A stretch of 31,895 nucleotides of DNA from SIG588 sp964515215 (GCA_964515215.1 CAZESL010000011.1:1-31895), one strand, 5' to 3'; numbered from the stretch's first letter, positions 23,617 to 31,796 are shown. A program made the numbers and translations. Notes: a model not told the origin generated them from the letters alone.

Positions 23617-23913
23617 TCAGTTCTCCTTGCGGATGGTCATAGAACGAAGCACACCGTCAGTGATCTTGCTGACGCGCTCCAACTCTGCCGGGAATTCGGG
23701 GCCGCTGACGAAGTTGTAGAGAACGTAGAAGCCCTCTTCCTCATCATTGATGAGATAAGCCAAGCGACGCTTGCCCCACTCATCCACCTCGCCGAGTTCC
23801 GCGTTCTGCGCGATCAAGTTCTGAAACTTCTCCTTGATCGCCGCAATGCCATCTTCGCCCAACGTCATGGAATACACGAAGACAGCCTCGTACGATGCTT
23901 TAACTGTAGGCAT
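23617..23913 (-). CDS. rpsF: 30S ribosomal protein S6
   Basis: This is a 98-aa S6 that binds S18 and the central domain of 16S rRNA. The typical YEAVFVYSMTLGEDGI start, the WGKRRLAYLI core strand and the R-S-M-T-I-R-K C-terminus are present. GAGGAGG lies upstream. It is the first gene of the operon, behind a leader of about 100 nt with hairpins that could carry autoregulation. Confidence 0.97.
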   Translation of the reverse strand: MPTVKASYEAVFVYSMTLGEDGIAAIKEKFQNLIAQNAELGEVDEWGKRRLAYLINDEEEGFYVLYNFVSGPEFPAELERVSKITDGVLRSMTIRKEN

Positions 23914-23941
23914 TTCGGTTACACCTCCTCACGGTCAAATG

Positions 23942-24000
23942 GCTTCAGATTTCCTGAAGCAAGGAAGCGTCTCTGTTGCAGAGCCGCTGCGGCGTGTTGA
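23942..24000 (-). promoter_or_regulatory. Structured rpsF leader; candidate S6:S18 autoregulatory site
   Basis: The leader RNA can form CTCTG-caa-CAGAG (23971-23983), enclosed by GCG/CGC flanks and preceded by a CCG-containing stretch. A second perfect hairpin, GCTTCAG-gaaat-CTGAAGC (23942-23960), lies just before the ribosome binding site. rpsF leaders in many bacteria carry an S6:S18-binding RNA with a bulged CCG. The match here is suggestive only. Confidence 0.45.
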
Positions 24001-24023
24001 AAATATTACACAGCCACCGATAG

Positions 24024-24052
24024 AGTATATCACTCTTGCCGTTTTTTGTCAA
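24024..24052 (-). promoter_or_regulatory. Promoter of the rpsF-ssb-rpsR operon
   Basis: On the minus strand, TTGACA (24047-24052), 17 bp, TATACT (24024-24029): near-perfect sigma-A promoter, with a leader of roughly 100 nt before rpsF. Confidence 0.9.
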
Positions 24053-24094
24053 GCATTCTTTTTTAACTTTTCTTCTTTTCTTTCTGCGTCTTTT

Positions 24095-24104
24095 GTGGTA
24101 TGCT
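24095..24104 (+). promoter_or_regulatory. Possible extended -10 promoter of the deo operon
   Basis: TATGCT (24099-24104) is preceded by TGG, giving an extended -10 element about 30 bp before deoC. No convincing -35 box is seen at the right distance. It is divergent from the rpsF promoter. Weak call. Confidence 0.4.
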
Positions 24105-24135
24105 ATAGACAGAAAACCTAAGGAGTGTTGCCTTT

Positions 24136-24783
24136 ATGGATATGTCCGCCATTCTCACACACGTAGATCATACGTTGCTCGCGCCCACCGCCACGTGGGA
24201 AGAGATCCGCTCGCTGTGCGACGACGGTATGCGTTTCGCCGTTGCCTCGGTGTGTATTCCCGCCTCCTACGTCGCCAAAGCAAAGGCGTACGTCGGTGAC
24301 CGTCTGGCTGTGTGCACCGTCATCGGGTTTCCGAACGGGTACTCAACCACCGCCGCCAAATGCTTCGAGGCCGCCGATGCGGTACAAAACGGGGCGGACG
24401 AAGTGGATATGGTCATCAATCTCGGCTGGGTGAAAGACGGCAGATTTGACGAGGTCGAGCAGGAGATCGCGGCAGTAAAAGCCGCGTGTGACGGCAAGAT
24501 CCTCAAAGTCATTATTGAAACCTGCCTGCTCACCGAAGAGGAAAAGATCGCTCTGTGCGGGGCGGTATCCCGTGCGGGTGCGGACTACATCAAGACCTCA
24601 ACGGGCTTTTCCAACGGCGGTGCCACGGCGGCGGACGTCGCATTGTTTGCCGCTCACGTCGCCCCGCACGTGAAGATCAAAGCGGCGGGTGGTATCGCCT
24701 CGGTGGCGGATGCCGAAGAGTTTTTGAAGCTCGGCGCCGATCGCCTGGGCACCAGCCGTTTGGTGAAAATTGCGAAAGAATAA
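24136..24783 (+). CDS. deoC: Deoxyribose-phosphate aldolase
   Basis: This is a 215-aa class I aldolase that splits 2-deoxyribose-5-phosphate into glyceraldehyde-3-phosphate and acetaldehyde. The Schiff-base Lys lies in DYIKTSTGFS. The helper Lys lies in VKIKAAGGI, and the segment KVIIETCLL is also conserved. Length is normal. AAGGAG sits 11 nt upstream of the ATG at 24136; an ATG two codons later is also possible. It is the first gene of the nucleoside catabolism operon. Its 3' end seems partly duplicated in the gap before deoD. Confidence 0.96.
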   Translation: MDMSAILTHVDHTLLAPTATWEEIRSLCDDGMRFAVASVCIPASYVAKAKAYVGDRLAVCTVIGFPNGYSTTAAKCFEAADAVQNGADEVDMVINLGWVKDGRFDEVEQEIAAVKAACDGKILKVIIETCLLTEEEKIALCGAVSRAGADYIKTSTGFSNGGATAADVALFAAHVAPHVKIKAAGGIASVADAEEFLKLGADRLGTSRLVKIAKE

Positions 24784-24815
24784 AGCCTTCCTTCCGGTGC
24801 ATGTGAGCACATCGA

Positions 24816-24862
24816 CCGTTTGGTGAACGAAGCCCTTCAAAAAACTTAAAAATCGCGAAAGG
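24816..24862 (+). repeat. Apparent decayed copy of the deoC 3' end
   Basis: CCGTTTGGTGAA at 24816-24827 repeats 24756-24767 of deoC at a 60-bp offset. After about 20 intervening bases, AAAATCGCGAAAGG resembles the deoC end AAAATTGCGAAAG. The GAAAGGA part now serves as the deoD ribosome binding site. Confidence 0.45.
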
Positions 24863-24871
24863 ATGATACGC

Positions 24872-25585
24872 ATGTCCACTCCGCATATTAACGCTTCCCC
24901 CGCCGATTTCGCCCGCACCGTATTGATGCCGGGCGACCCTCTGCGCGCGAAATTCATTGCCGAAACCTTTTTGACCGATGCCGTGCTCGTCAACAACGTG
25001 CGCGGTATCCAAGGCTATACGGGATATTACGACGGCACCCGCGTGTCGGTGATGGCCAGCGGTATGGGTATGCCCTCGATGGGTATTTATTCTTACGAAC
25101 TGTTCAACTTTTTCGACGTAGAAAACATTCTGCGCATCGGCTCAGCAGGGGCGATCCACCCCGATCTGAAAGTGCGGGATATCGTGCTCGGACAAGGTGC
25201 GTGCACCAACTCCAACTACGCCGCACAGTACGGTTTGAACGGCGCGTTTGCGCCGATTGCCGATTACCGCTTACTGCGCACGGCGGCGGACGTTGCCGAA
25301 GAGATGGGGGTGCGCTACCGTGTGGGCAACCTGCTCTCCTCCGACACCTTTTATGCCGACGATAACGCCACCCCCGCGTGGGGAAAACTGGGTGTGCTTG
25401 CAGTAGAGATGGAAGCGGCGGCACTATATATGAATGCCGCCCGTGCAGGTAAAAACGCTCTCGCCATCTGCACCGTGTCCGACCACATTCTCACGGGCGA
25501 AGCCACCACCGCCGAGGAGCGGCAGACCTCGTTTACCGAAATGATGGAGCTGGCTTTAAAAACCGCCGTTGCTATGGAGAGATAA
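24872..25585 (+). CDS. deoD: Purine-nucleoside phosphorylase, DeoD type
   Basis: This is a 237-aa hexameric-type purine nucleoside phosphorylase that turns purine (deoxy)nucleosides plus phosphate into base and (deoxy)ribose-1-phosphate. VLMPGDPLRAK holds phosphate-contact Gly and Arg. RIGSAGAI, VEMEAAALY (ribose contacts) and CTVSDHILTGE (catalytic Asp) are all present. Length matches the 236-240 aa family norm. An ATG at 24863 overlaps the GAAAGGA ribosome binding site, so the ATG at 24872 is chosen. deoB starts 1 bp after its stop. Confidence 0.96.
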   Translation: MSTPHINASPADFARTVLMPGDPLRAKFIAETFLTDAVLVNNVRGIQGYTGYYDGTRVSVMASGMGMPSMGIYSYELFNFFDVENILRIGSAGAIHPDLKVRDIVLGQGACTNSNYAAQYGLNGAFAPIADYRLLRTAADVAEEMGVRYRVGNLLSSDTFYADDNATPAWGKLGVLAVEMEAAALYMNAARAGKNALAICTVSDHILTGEATTAEERQTSFTEMMELALKTAVAMER

Positions 25586-25586
25586 G

Positions 25587-26753
25587 ATGAAACGTGCTTT
25601 TATTATCGTACTCGATTCTTTCGGCATCGGGCAAGCGCCCGACGCCGCCCGCTTTGGCGACAAGGATTGCAACACCCTTGCCCGCATTGCCGCTTCCCCC
25701 GCCTTTCGGGCAGACACGCTGTGCGCGCTCGGGCTCGGCAACATCGACGGGGTGACCTGCCTGCCCGCCACCGAAGCTCCGCGCTCCGCCGTGGCGCGTC
25801 TGCAGGAGCGCAGTGCGGGCAAAGACACCACCATCGGGCACTGGGAGCTCGCGGGCATCGTGTCCGAAACACCGCTCCCCACCTATCCCGACGGCTTCCC
25901 CGCCGAGGTGCTGGACGCTTTTTGCGAAGCCACGGGACGCGGCGTGCTGTGCAACCGTCCCTATTCGGGCACCGCGGTCATTCGCGACTACGGCGAAGAA
26001 CACCTCAAGACGGGTGCACTCATCGTGTACACGTCTGCTGACAGCGTGTTTCAGATTGCCGCGCACGAGGATAACGTGCCGCCCGAACAGTTATACGAAT
26101 ACTGCCGTGCGGCACGCCGCATTTTGCAAGGCAAGCACGGTGTCGGGCGTGTTATCGCCCGCCCGTTCACGGGCACGGCGCCCGATTTCACCCGCACCGC
26201 CAATCGCCGTGACTTTTCGCTGGCGCCGCCGCGCACCACGCTGTGCGACGCGGTGTCTGCCGCAGGGCAAACGGTGCATTCGGTGGGTAAGATATTCGAT
26301 ATCTTCAACGGGCGCGGCATACGCGAATCGGTGCTGACCCACTCGAACGAGGAAGGCATGGCGGCGACCCTGACCATTCAGGAACAACCGTTCACGGGAT
26401 TGTGTTTTGTGAATCTGGTCGATTTCGATATGCTGTACGGGCATCGGCAGGATGTGGACGGCTATGCCGCCGCCCTCGCCGCATTTGATGCGTGGCTGCC
26501 CGCATTTTTAGAAAAAATGCAACCGCACGACGTGCTGTTCATCACCGCCGATCACGGGTGTGACCCGGGCGACGGCCACACCGACCACACGCGGGAATAC
26601 GTCCCCCTGCTCGCGGTAGGCGACCTCGTGCACCCCAAAGATCTCGGCACGCGGACGACCTTTGCCGACCTCGCGGCGACCGTCGCGGAATTTTTGGATG
26701 TCCCCTTCACTTCGGACGGCACGAGTTTTTGGAAGGAGTTGACCGAAGGATGA
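25587..26753 (+). CDS. deoB: Phosphopentomutase
   Basis: This is a 388-aa alkaline-phosphatase-superfamily enzyme that interconverts (deoxy)ribose-1-phosphate and -5-phosphate, linking the phosphorylases to DeoC. The metal-binding Asp lies in IVLDSFGIGQAPDA. The phosphoacceptor Thr lies in GKDTTIGHWEL. C-terminal metal ligands are in ITADHGCDPG and HTDHTREY. The start is ATG 25587, 1 bp after the deoD stop, with GGAGAG upstream; an earlier in-frame start inside deoD is unlikely. Its stop overlaps the cdd start (ATGA). Confidence 0.97.
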   Translation: MKRAFIIVLDSFGIGQAPDAARFGDKDCNTLARIAASPAFRADTLCALGLGNIDGVTCLPATEAPRSAVARLQERSAGKDTTIGHWELAGIVSETPLPTYPDGFPAEVLDAFCEATGRGVLCNRPYSGTAVIRDYGEEHLKTGALIVYTSADSVFQIAAHEDNVPPEQLYEYCRAARRILQGKHGVGRVIARPFTGTAPDFTRTANRRDFSLAPPRTTLCDAVSAAGQTVHSVGKIFDIFNGRGIRESVLTHSNEEGMAATLTIQEQPFTGLCFVNLVDFDMLYGHRQDVDGYAAALAAFDAWLPAFLEKMQPHDVLFITADHGCDPGDGHTDHTREYVPLLAVGDLVHPKDLGTRTTFADLAATVAEFLDVPFTSDGTSFWKELTEG

Positions 26754-27157
26754 CCGAACGTGCGTTGATACAAGAAGCCATGGCCGCCATGCAACGTGCC
26801 TACGCCCCGTATTCGGGGTTTTTCGTGGGTGCGGCGTTGCTTGCCGCCGATGGGCAGGTGTTCACGGGCTGTAACATTGAAAACGCCTCCTTCACCCCCA
26901 CCGTGTGTGCAGAACGCACCGCCGTGTTCAAAGCGGTCAGCGCGGGCGTGCGCGACTTTCAAATGCTCGCCGTCGTCGGCGGCAAAGGCGGCAATATCAC
27001 GGGCATCTGCCCGCCGTGCGGCGTGTGCCGTCAGGTGCTGGCGGAATTCTGCCCGCCCGACCTTCCCATTTTATTGGCTGAGCCCCCCGACCGTTTTCGC
27101 CGCATCACCCTCGGTGAGTTGTTGCCCTACTCTTTTTCGTTGGAGGACACCCCATGA
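26750..27157 (+). CDS. cdd: Cytidine deaminase
   Basis: This is a 135-aa zinc enzyme that turns (deoxy)cytidine into (deoxy)uridine, feeding the pyrimidine phosphorylase. Zinc ligands and the catalytic Glu are in VCAERTA and PCGVCRQV (three Cys, the tetrameric class). GCNIENAS binds substrate. The ATG at 26750 overlaps the deoB stop, and its own stop overlaps the next start (ATGA at 27154). An earlier in-frame start at 26729 would lie inside deoB and is not preferred. Confidence 0.96.
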   Translation: MTERALIQEAMAAMQRAYAPYSGFFVGAALLAADGQVFTGCNIENASFTPTVCAERTAVFKAVSAGVRDFQMLAVVGGKGGNITGICPPCGVCRQVLAEFCPPDLPILLAEPPDRFRRITLGELLPYSFSLEDTP

Positions 27158-28455
27158 CGATGTACGATATCTTGAACAAGAAAAAGCACGGCGAGGTATT
27201 GACCGCCGAGGAGATACGCTTTTTTGTGGAAGGATACACCGCGGGACGTATCCCCGATTATCAGGCCTCCGCCCTTACGATGGCTGTCTGCCTTAAAGGG
27301 ATGACCGCCGAAGAGACCGCCGCCCTCACCGAGGCAATGGCGCATTCGGGAGACACAGTGGACCTTTCCCGTTTCGGCACGCTGTCAGCGGACAAGCACA
27401 GTACCGGCGGCGTAGGGGATAAAACGTCGCTCATCGTCGCCCCTATCGTGGCGGCACTGGGCGGCAAAGTCACGAAAATGTCGGGACGCGGGCTGGGGCA
27501 TACGGGCGGCACGGTGGACAAACTGGAATCCATCCCCGGTTTTCGCACTACCCTCTCCCCCACGGAGTTTTTACAGCAGGTAGAGACGGTGGGTATGGCG
27601 GTCATCGGACAAAGCGGCGACCTCGCCCCTGCCGATAAAAAGCTGTACGCACTGCGGGACGTCACCGCCACGGTGGACAGCATCCCGCTCATCGCCTCCA
27701 GTATCATGAGTAAAAAACTCGCCGCAGGCTCCCTAAACATCGTACTCGACGTAAAAGTGGGCAGCGGCGCGTTTATGAAAACACCCGAAGACGCCGCCGC
27801 GCTGGCGGGCGAAATGGTGCATATCGGCAAACTGTGCGGACGGCGTATGGCCGCACTTATTACCGACATGAACGCCCCGCTCGGCTGTGCCGTGGGTAAC
27901 GCCGTCGAATTGCAGGAGGCCGTCGGCGTCCTGCGCGGCGAGGTACAGGGCGACCTGCGTGCGGTGTGCGTGGCACTCGCCGTGCAGATGCTCATCCTCA
28001 TTTTCGGGTGGGGTAAAGCCAAGGCCGAGGCAGAGGTCAATGCCGTACTGCAAGACGGTCGCGCACTCCGGAAAATGCGGGAATGGGTGGTCGCCCAGGG
28101 CGGCGACGGCCGCTATATCGACGACCCTTCGCTGTTTCATCGCTCCGCGCACACCTTTACCGTACCGTCTCCCGCCGACGGCTACGTTGCCGCGATGGAC
28201 ACCGAAGCCATCGGGCGGGTGGCGGTGCTCCTCGGTGCGGGTCGCGAAAACAAGGAAGACATTATTGACCACGGCGCGGGCATTTTGCTCTGCAGAAAAA
28301 GCGGAGACGCCGTGCAAAAAGGTGACCCCCTGTGTGTTTTGCTGACCGAACGTGAAAATGTTCTCCCCGAAGCGGCGGAAGAATATGTAAAGGCGTTAAC
28401 GTTCACAGCCGAGTCGCCTGCCGTTCGTCCGCTCATTTACCAAACGTTGCAATAG
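27154..28455 (+). CDS. pdp: Pyrimidine-nucleoside phosphorylase
   Basis: This is a 433-aa phosphorylase for uridine, thymidine and deoxyuridine, releasing base and (deoxy)ribose-1-phosphate. The N-terminal helical domain is followed by the phosphate-binding DKHSTGGVGDKTSL. The family signature SGRGLGHTGGTVDKLE follows. KVGSGAFMKT and a C-terminal swivelling domain (PADGYVAAMD ... GDPLCVL) are typical. The start overlaps the cdd stop, with GGAGG upstream. It could also be called deoA; the Firmicutes broad-specificity type (Pdp) is more likely but not proven. Confidence 0.95.
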   Translation: MTMYDILNKKKHGEVLTAEEIRFFVEGYTAGRIPDYQASALTMAVCLKGMTAEETAALTEAMAHSGDTVDLSRFGTLSADKHSTGGVGDKTSLIVAPIVAALGGKVTKMSGRGLGHTGGTVDKLESIPGFRTTLSPTEFLQQVETVGMAVIGQSGDLAPADKKLYALRDVTATVDSIPLIASSIMSKKLAAGSLNIVLDVKVGSGAFMKTPEDAAALAGEMVHIGKLCGRRMAALITDMNAPLGCAVGNAVELQEAVGVLRGEVQGDLRAVCVALAVQMLILIFGWGKAKAEAEVNAVLQDGRALRKMREWVVAQGGDGRYIDDPSLFHRSAHTFTVPSPADGYVAAMDTEAIGRVAVLLGAGRENKEDIIDHGAGILLCRKSGDAVQKGDPLCVLLTERENVLPEAAEEYVKALTFTAESPAVRPLIYQTLQ

Positions 28456-28467
28456 GAGGTCTTGCCT

Positions 28468-30063
28468 ATGAGGGCTACACGTTTCGCGGCTGTTTTCCTT
28501 CTTTCAACAGCCGTGTTGCTCGGCGGCTGTCGCGCCGCCCCTGTCCATGAGCCCGACGCCGCGCCGCCTGCCACGGCGGATATCACACCGTTTTGGGAAG
28601 GCATTCCCCTTTACGGCGACGTGGCGGAGACCGACCTTCACGGCGACGTATTGCAAATCGTTCAGTGGCAAAGCGGGTTGGATGAAGCGAGCGGGGATAT
28701 ATTTTTGTACGACCTTTCCGCGAATGCCGTCAGCGGTCGATTGGCCCTTCCTGCCGATACATGGGCAACGGGTTGTCTTGCGGACGGTATGTACACCGTG
28801 TCGCTCGCAAGCGGCACGGTCACGCTGTATGACACCGCCTGCAAACCGCGTTTTTCGTGGAAACTCAACACCGCCATGGCGTTTGCCGAAGTGAGCCACG
28901 ACGGCGAATGGTTGCTGTACGGTGACGGCAAGACCGCCACCGTGCGCCTGCGCCGCCTAAAAACGGGGGAAGAAAAAGAACTCCTTACCTTTACGGGATA
29001 CGTGGAGACCGTCGGACGGCGGGACGGTGCCTTTTATCTGTGTTGCGGTGCGGAGGAATTGTTACGCGTCGATCCCGAAAAGGAATACGCCGAGGCGTTG
29101 GTGGTGGATAGCACTCTGCACCGTTTCACGCCGTATTACTGTGTAGGCACGGCAGAGGAAGGCTGGCACGCCGTTTCGGCTGACCAACCTGCAAGCCCCT
29201 TGGCACTGCCCGCCGCCTCCACGGATGAAGAGTTGCTGACGGCGGGGGTAAGCGGCTGGTTTACCGCCGCGGGCGGTACCGTACGGTTATACCGCCCTTA
29301 CGCCGATACGGCGTGTGCCGCTCTGAGCGGACAACTGCTGCACGCACGGTGTACCGAGGCGGGCGGTCTGCTCGTCACCACCGACGGCAAGACGCTTACC
29401 ATCAGCCGTTTCACACCGCACGACGGGACGATGCCGCCCGACACGTCCACCCGCACGGGCACGCGCTTTTTGTTGGAAGACGTACCCGTTATCCCACAAA
29501 ACCCCGCCTATCCTACGGGGTGTGAATCGGTCAGCGCCGTGATGGCGTTGCAGTATGCGGGCGAAGATATCACGGTGGATGAATTCATTGACCGTTGTCT
29601 CCCCTGCGACGACAGCGGACTTATCAAAAAAGACGGACGGTATTACGGCGCCGACCCGTACGCCGTCTTCGTGGGCGACCCGCGTACGCGCTCGTCCTTC
29701 GGCTGTATGTCTCCCGTCATCGAGCAGGCGATCGACACCCATTTCGGCACCGACACCCGCACCCTTGATACGGGCGGTAAGTCGCTCGAAATGCTGTGTG
29801 AACAATACGTAGCAAAAGGCATTCCCGTACTTACGTGGGTGACCATCGCCATGCGGGAGGTGGAATACCACACGTCGTGGTATCTGCCGAGCGGCGAGCG
29901 TTTCACCTGGCCGGGCAACGAGCATTGCATGGTGCTCGTCGGCTACGACGCCGAAAAATACTATTTCAACGATCCGTATCTCGGTCTGCGCGTCGCCTAC
30001 GACCGCACACTTGCAGAAGACCGCTATTACGCTTTAGGCTGTCAATCACTGGTGATCGTGTAA
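28468..30063 (+). CDS. Lipoprotein with C-terminal C39-like cysteine peptidase domain
   Basis: This 531-aa protein is exported and lipid-anchored: signal peptide with lipobox LLGGC (Cys21). Residues about 35-325 are rich in short beta strands and look like an irregular propeller (DIFLYDLSANAV, GTVTLYDTACK, GEWLLYGDGKTATVRL), with no family I can name. The C-terminal part (from about residue 330, LEDVPVIPQNPAYPTGCES) resembles the Peptidase_C39_2 family: catalytic Cys in PTGCESVSAV, His in NEHCMVLVGYD, and FNDPYLG after it. The ATG at 28468 follows AGGAGG by 8 nt; the upstream TTG at 28462 is too close to that site. It begins 12 bp after pdp, so it is probably the last gene of the deo operon. 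Confidence 0.85.
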   Translation: MRATRFAAVFLLSTAVLLGGCRAAPVHEPDAAPPATADITPFWEGIPLYGDVAETDLHGDVLQIVQWQSGLDEASGDIFLYDLSANAVSGRLALPADTWATGCLADGMYTVSLASGTVTLYDTACKPRFSWKLNTAMAFAEVSHDGEWLLYGDGKTATVRLRRLKTGEEKELLTFTGYVETVGRRDGAFYLCCGAEELLRVDPEKEYAEALVVDSTLHRFTPYYCVGTAEEGWHAVSADQPASPLALPAASTDEELLTAGVSGWFTAAGGTVRLYRPYADTACAALSGQLLHARCTEAGGLLVTTDGKTLTISRFTPHDGTMPPDTSTRTGTRFLLEDVPVIPQNPAYPTGCESVSAVMALQYAGEDITVDEFIDRCLPCDDSGLIKKDGRYYGADPYAVFVGDPRTRSSFGCMSPVIEQAIDTHFGTDTRTLDTGGKSLEMLCEQYVAKGIPVLTWVTIAMREVEYHTSWYLPSGERFTWPGNEHCMVLVGYDAEKYYFNDPYLGLRVAYDRTLAEDRYYALGCQSLVIV

Positions 30064-30066
30064 GGG

Positions 30067-30095
30067 TTGACGGCAAGCCGCATCTGTTATATACT
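30067..30095 (+). promoter_or_regulatory. Promoter of the LiaF-like gene pair
   Basis: TTGACG (30067-30072), 17 bp, TATACT (30090-30095), starting 3 bp after the lipoprotein stop. An AAAGGAGG ribosome binding site follows before the ATG at 30126. Confidence 0.82.
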
Positions 30096-30125
30096 GTCAT
30101 TAGGAGCAGTAAAGGAGGAACTGTT

Positions 30126-30803
30126 ATGAAAACTACCAATCGTTTACTGTGGGGCATCGCGCTGATCGCGGCAGGTGTCATCGTGACATTAAACGTTATC
30201 GGTGTGGCCGATATCGACCTGTTCTTCGACGGATGGTGGACGCTGTTTATCATTGTCCCTTGCGCCGTCGGTCTCTTTACCGAGCGGGACAAGATGGGCA
30301 ATCTCGCGGGGCTGGCACTCGGCGTGCTGTTGCTGCTGTGCTGTCAGGACATACTCAGTTTCTCCTTGTTGTGGAAGTTGTTGGTACCTGCCGCCATTAT
30401 TTGGGTCGGTCTCAAGATGGTGTTCGGCGCACTGTTTCGCAATCGTGGGATCACGCTCTTCAATCGCATGAAGCAGGAAGGTCACGTCTTCAAAAACGGC
30501 ACCGCCGTGTTTTCGGGCTGTGAAATGAAGGTGGCGAACGAGGAGTTCACAGGCGGTGAGCTGAACGCCGTCTTCGGCGGCGTGGATTGCGATCTGCGCG
30601 AAGCGATCATCCCGCAGGATTGCGCCATTCGCGCCACCGCTGTCTTCGGCGGGATCGATCTGCGCCTGCCGCCGAACGTCAACGTCAAGGTATCCTCTAC
30701 CTCGATCTTCGGCGGTGTGGACAACGTGGCGAAAAATACCGAAGGGGCGGTCACCGTGTACGTCACCGCCACCTGCCTGTTTGGAGGGATCGATATCCAA
30801 TGA
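30126..30803 (+). CDS. LiaF-like membrane protein (LiaI-LiaF-type transmembrane region plus LiaF C-terminal domain)
   Basis: This is a 225-aa protein with four hydrophobic segments at about residues 7-25, 36-52, 60-75 and 82-100. The soluble C-terminal domain has the repeated A-V-F-G-G-(V/I)-D pattern (AVFGGVDCDLR, AVFGGIDLRLP, SIFGGVDN, CLFGGIDIQ) typical of LiaF/DUF2154-like domains. LiaF proteins restrain cell-envelope stress two-component systems; here that role is inferred from family only. The ATG at 30126 follows AAAGGAGG. The stop overlaps the next start (ATGA). Confidence 0.85.
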   Translation: MKTTNRLLWGIALIAAGVIVTLNVIGVADIDLFFDGWWTLFIIVPCAVGLFTERDKMGNLAGLALGVLLLLCCQDILSFSLLWKLLVPAAIIWVGLKMVFGALFRNRGITLFNRMKQEGHVFKNGTAVFSGCEMKVANEEFTGGELNAVFGGVDCDLREAIIPQDCAIRATAVFGGIDLRLPPNVNVKVSSTSIFGGVDNVAKNTEGAVTVYVTATCLFGGIDIQ

Positions 30804-31591
30804 CGACCTTTCAACGTGTGATCAAATATCTTGCCATGGCGTTGGCCGTTGCCCTGATCATCGGCATCGTCAGCGGCGCCCTCGGACTGCTTGGGCTGTT
30901 CGGCGCGCTCAGCGATCGCACCGACGGCACTATGGAAGTGTACAGCCTGTCTTCCACCCTGCATGAGTTGGAACTGGAGATCCACGCCGCTCACGTCACA
31001 ATACGACAAGGTGACACGGCGCAGGTGGAAAGCGACCTTAAAGACCTCACGGTAAAGGAAAAGAACGGCCGTCTCATCATCCGTCAACCGCGTCGCTTGT
31101 TCACACGGGAATACGGTGAGGTGACCCTCACCCTCCCCGCTACAGTGGCGCTGGACGCGGCGGTTATCATCGCCGGGGCGGGCAACGTAACGGTAGAAGC
31201 CCTCACCGTGCGCGACCTTACGATGACGCTCGGCGCGGGTGAGGCCGTACTGCAAAACCTCGCGGTTTCGGAAGATACGGAGATCGACGGCGGCGCAGGC
31301 GCCCTGACGGTGCAAAACAGTACCCTTCACGGGTTGGACCTTTCAATGGGTGTGGGTAAACTCACCATGACCGCCGCTCTCACGGGAGAAAGTGAGATCT
31401 CCTGCGGCGTCGGCGAAGTGGACCTCACCCTCACGGGTGGGCGGGAAACCTACCGCGTGGAAGTTACGAAAGGTCTCGGCAACGCCACGGTAGACGGCAA
31501 TGCAGTGAAAGGTGAGACGGTCATCGGCAACGGTGTAAACTCCGTTGAGATCACCGGCGGCGTCGGCACCCTCACGGTAAATTTTGAGTAA
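30800..31591 (+). CDS. Membrane-anchored DUF4097-like beta-repeat protein
   Basis: This is a 263-aa protein with one N-terminal transmembrane helix (about residues 11-36, LAMALAVALIIGIVSGALG). It is followed by a repetitive beta-strand domain with G-A-G/G-V-G turns (IIAGAGNVTVEALTV, LGAGEAVLQNLAV, MGVGKLTMTA, CGVGEVDLTLTGG), like DUF4097/putative adhesin beta-solenoids. It is translationally coupled to the LiaF-like gene and ends just before a strong terminator. Such proteins often travel with PspC- or LiaF-type envelope-stress genes; its role is unknown. Confidence 0.82.
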   Translation: MTTFQRVIKYLAMALAVALIIGIVSGALGLLGLFGALSDRTDGTMEVYSLSSTLHELELEIHAAHVTIRQGDTAQVESDLKDLTVKEKNGRLIIRQPRRLFTREYGEVTLTLPATVALDAAVIIAGAGNVTVEALTVRDLTMTLGAGEAVLQNLAVSEDTEIDGGAGALTVQNSTLHGLDLSMGVGKLTMTAALTGESEISCGVGEVDLTLTGGRETYRVEVTKGLGNATVDGNAVKGETVIGNGVNSVEITGGVGTLTVNFE

Positions 31592-31594
31592 CGA

Positions 31595-31627
31595 ACAACG
31601 GCAAGCGAAAATTTCGCTTGCCGTTGT
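31595..31627 (+). terminator. Terminator of the LiaF-like/DUF4097 unit
   Basis: A stem of about 14 bp (ACAACGGCAAGCGA with TCGCTTGCCGTTGT), AT-rich loop, then GTTTTA; it starts 4 bp after the stop codon. Confidence 0.9.
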
Positions 31628-31639
31628 GTTTTACCTCTT

Positions 31640-31668
31640 CTCTCCTCGCCCTTTGGGGAGGGGTGGTG
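31640..31668. repeat. Degenerate fragment of the palindromic intergenic repeat (copy D)
   Basis: CCTC and GGGAGG arms around GCCCTTT at 31644-31661, followed by GGTGG, resemble the outer hairpin of copies A and B. The second hairpin is not seen. The remainder of 31628-31755 shows nothing else I can identify. Confidence 0.35.
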
Positions 31669-31755
31669 TAAAAACAGTTTTGTGATGGTTGGCTTCCCGA
31701 CTGTTCAAAGTGTGGAAATACGCAAATTCACCAAAAGCGCAAAGAAAAAGATACA

Positions 31756-31796
31756 CCTATAGCGTTCCGTAAAAGCAGAACGCTATAGGTTTTTTT
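31756..31796 (+). terminator. Second strong intrinsic terminator, no gene assigned
   Basis: CCTATAGCGTTC (31756-31767) pairs perfectly with 31778-31789 across a 10-nt loop, followed by seven T. About 130 bp separate it from the previous terminator, with no recognisable gene between, so it may be a backup terminator or the end of a small RNA. Confidence 0.82.
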
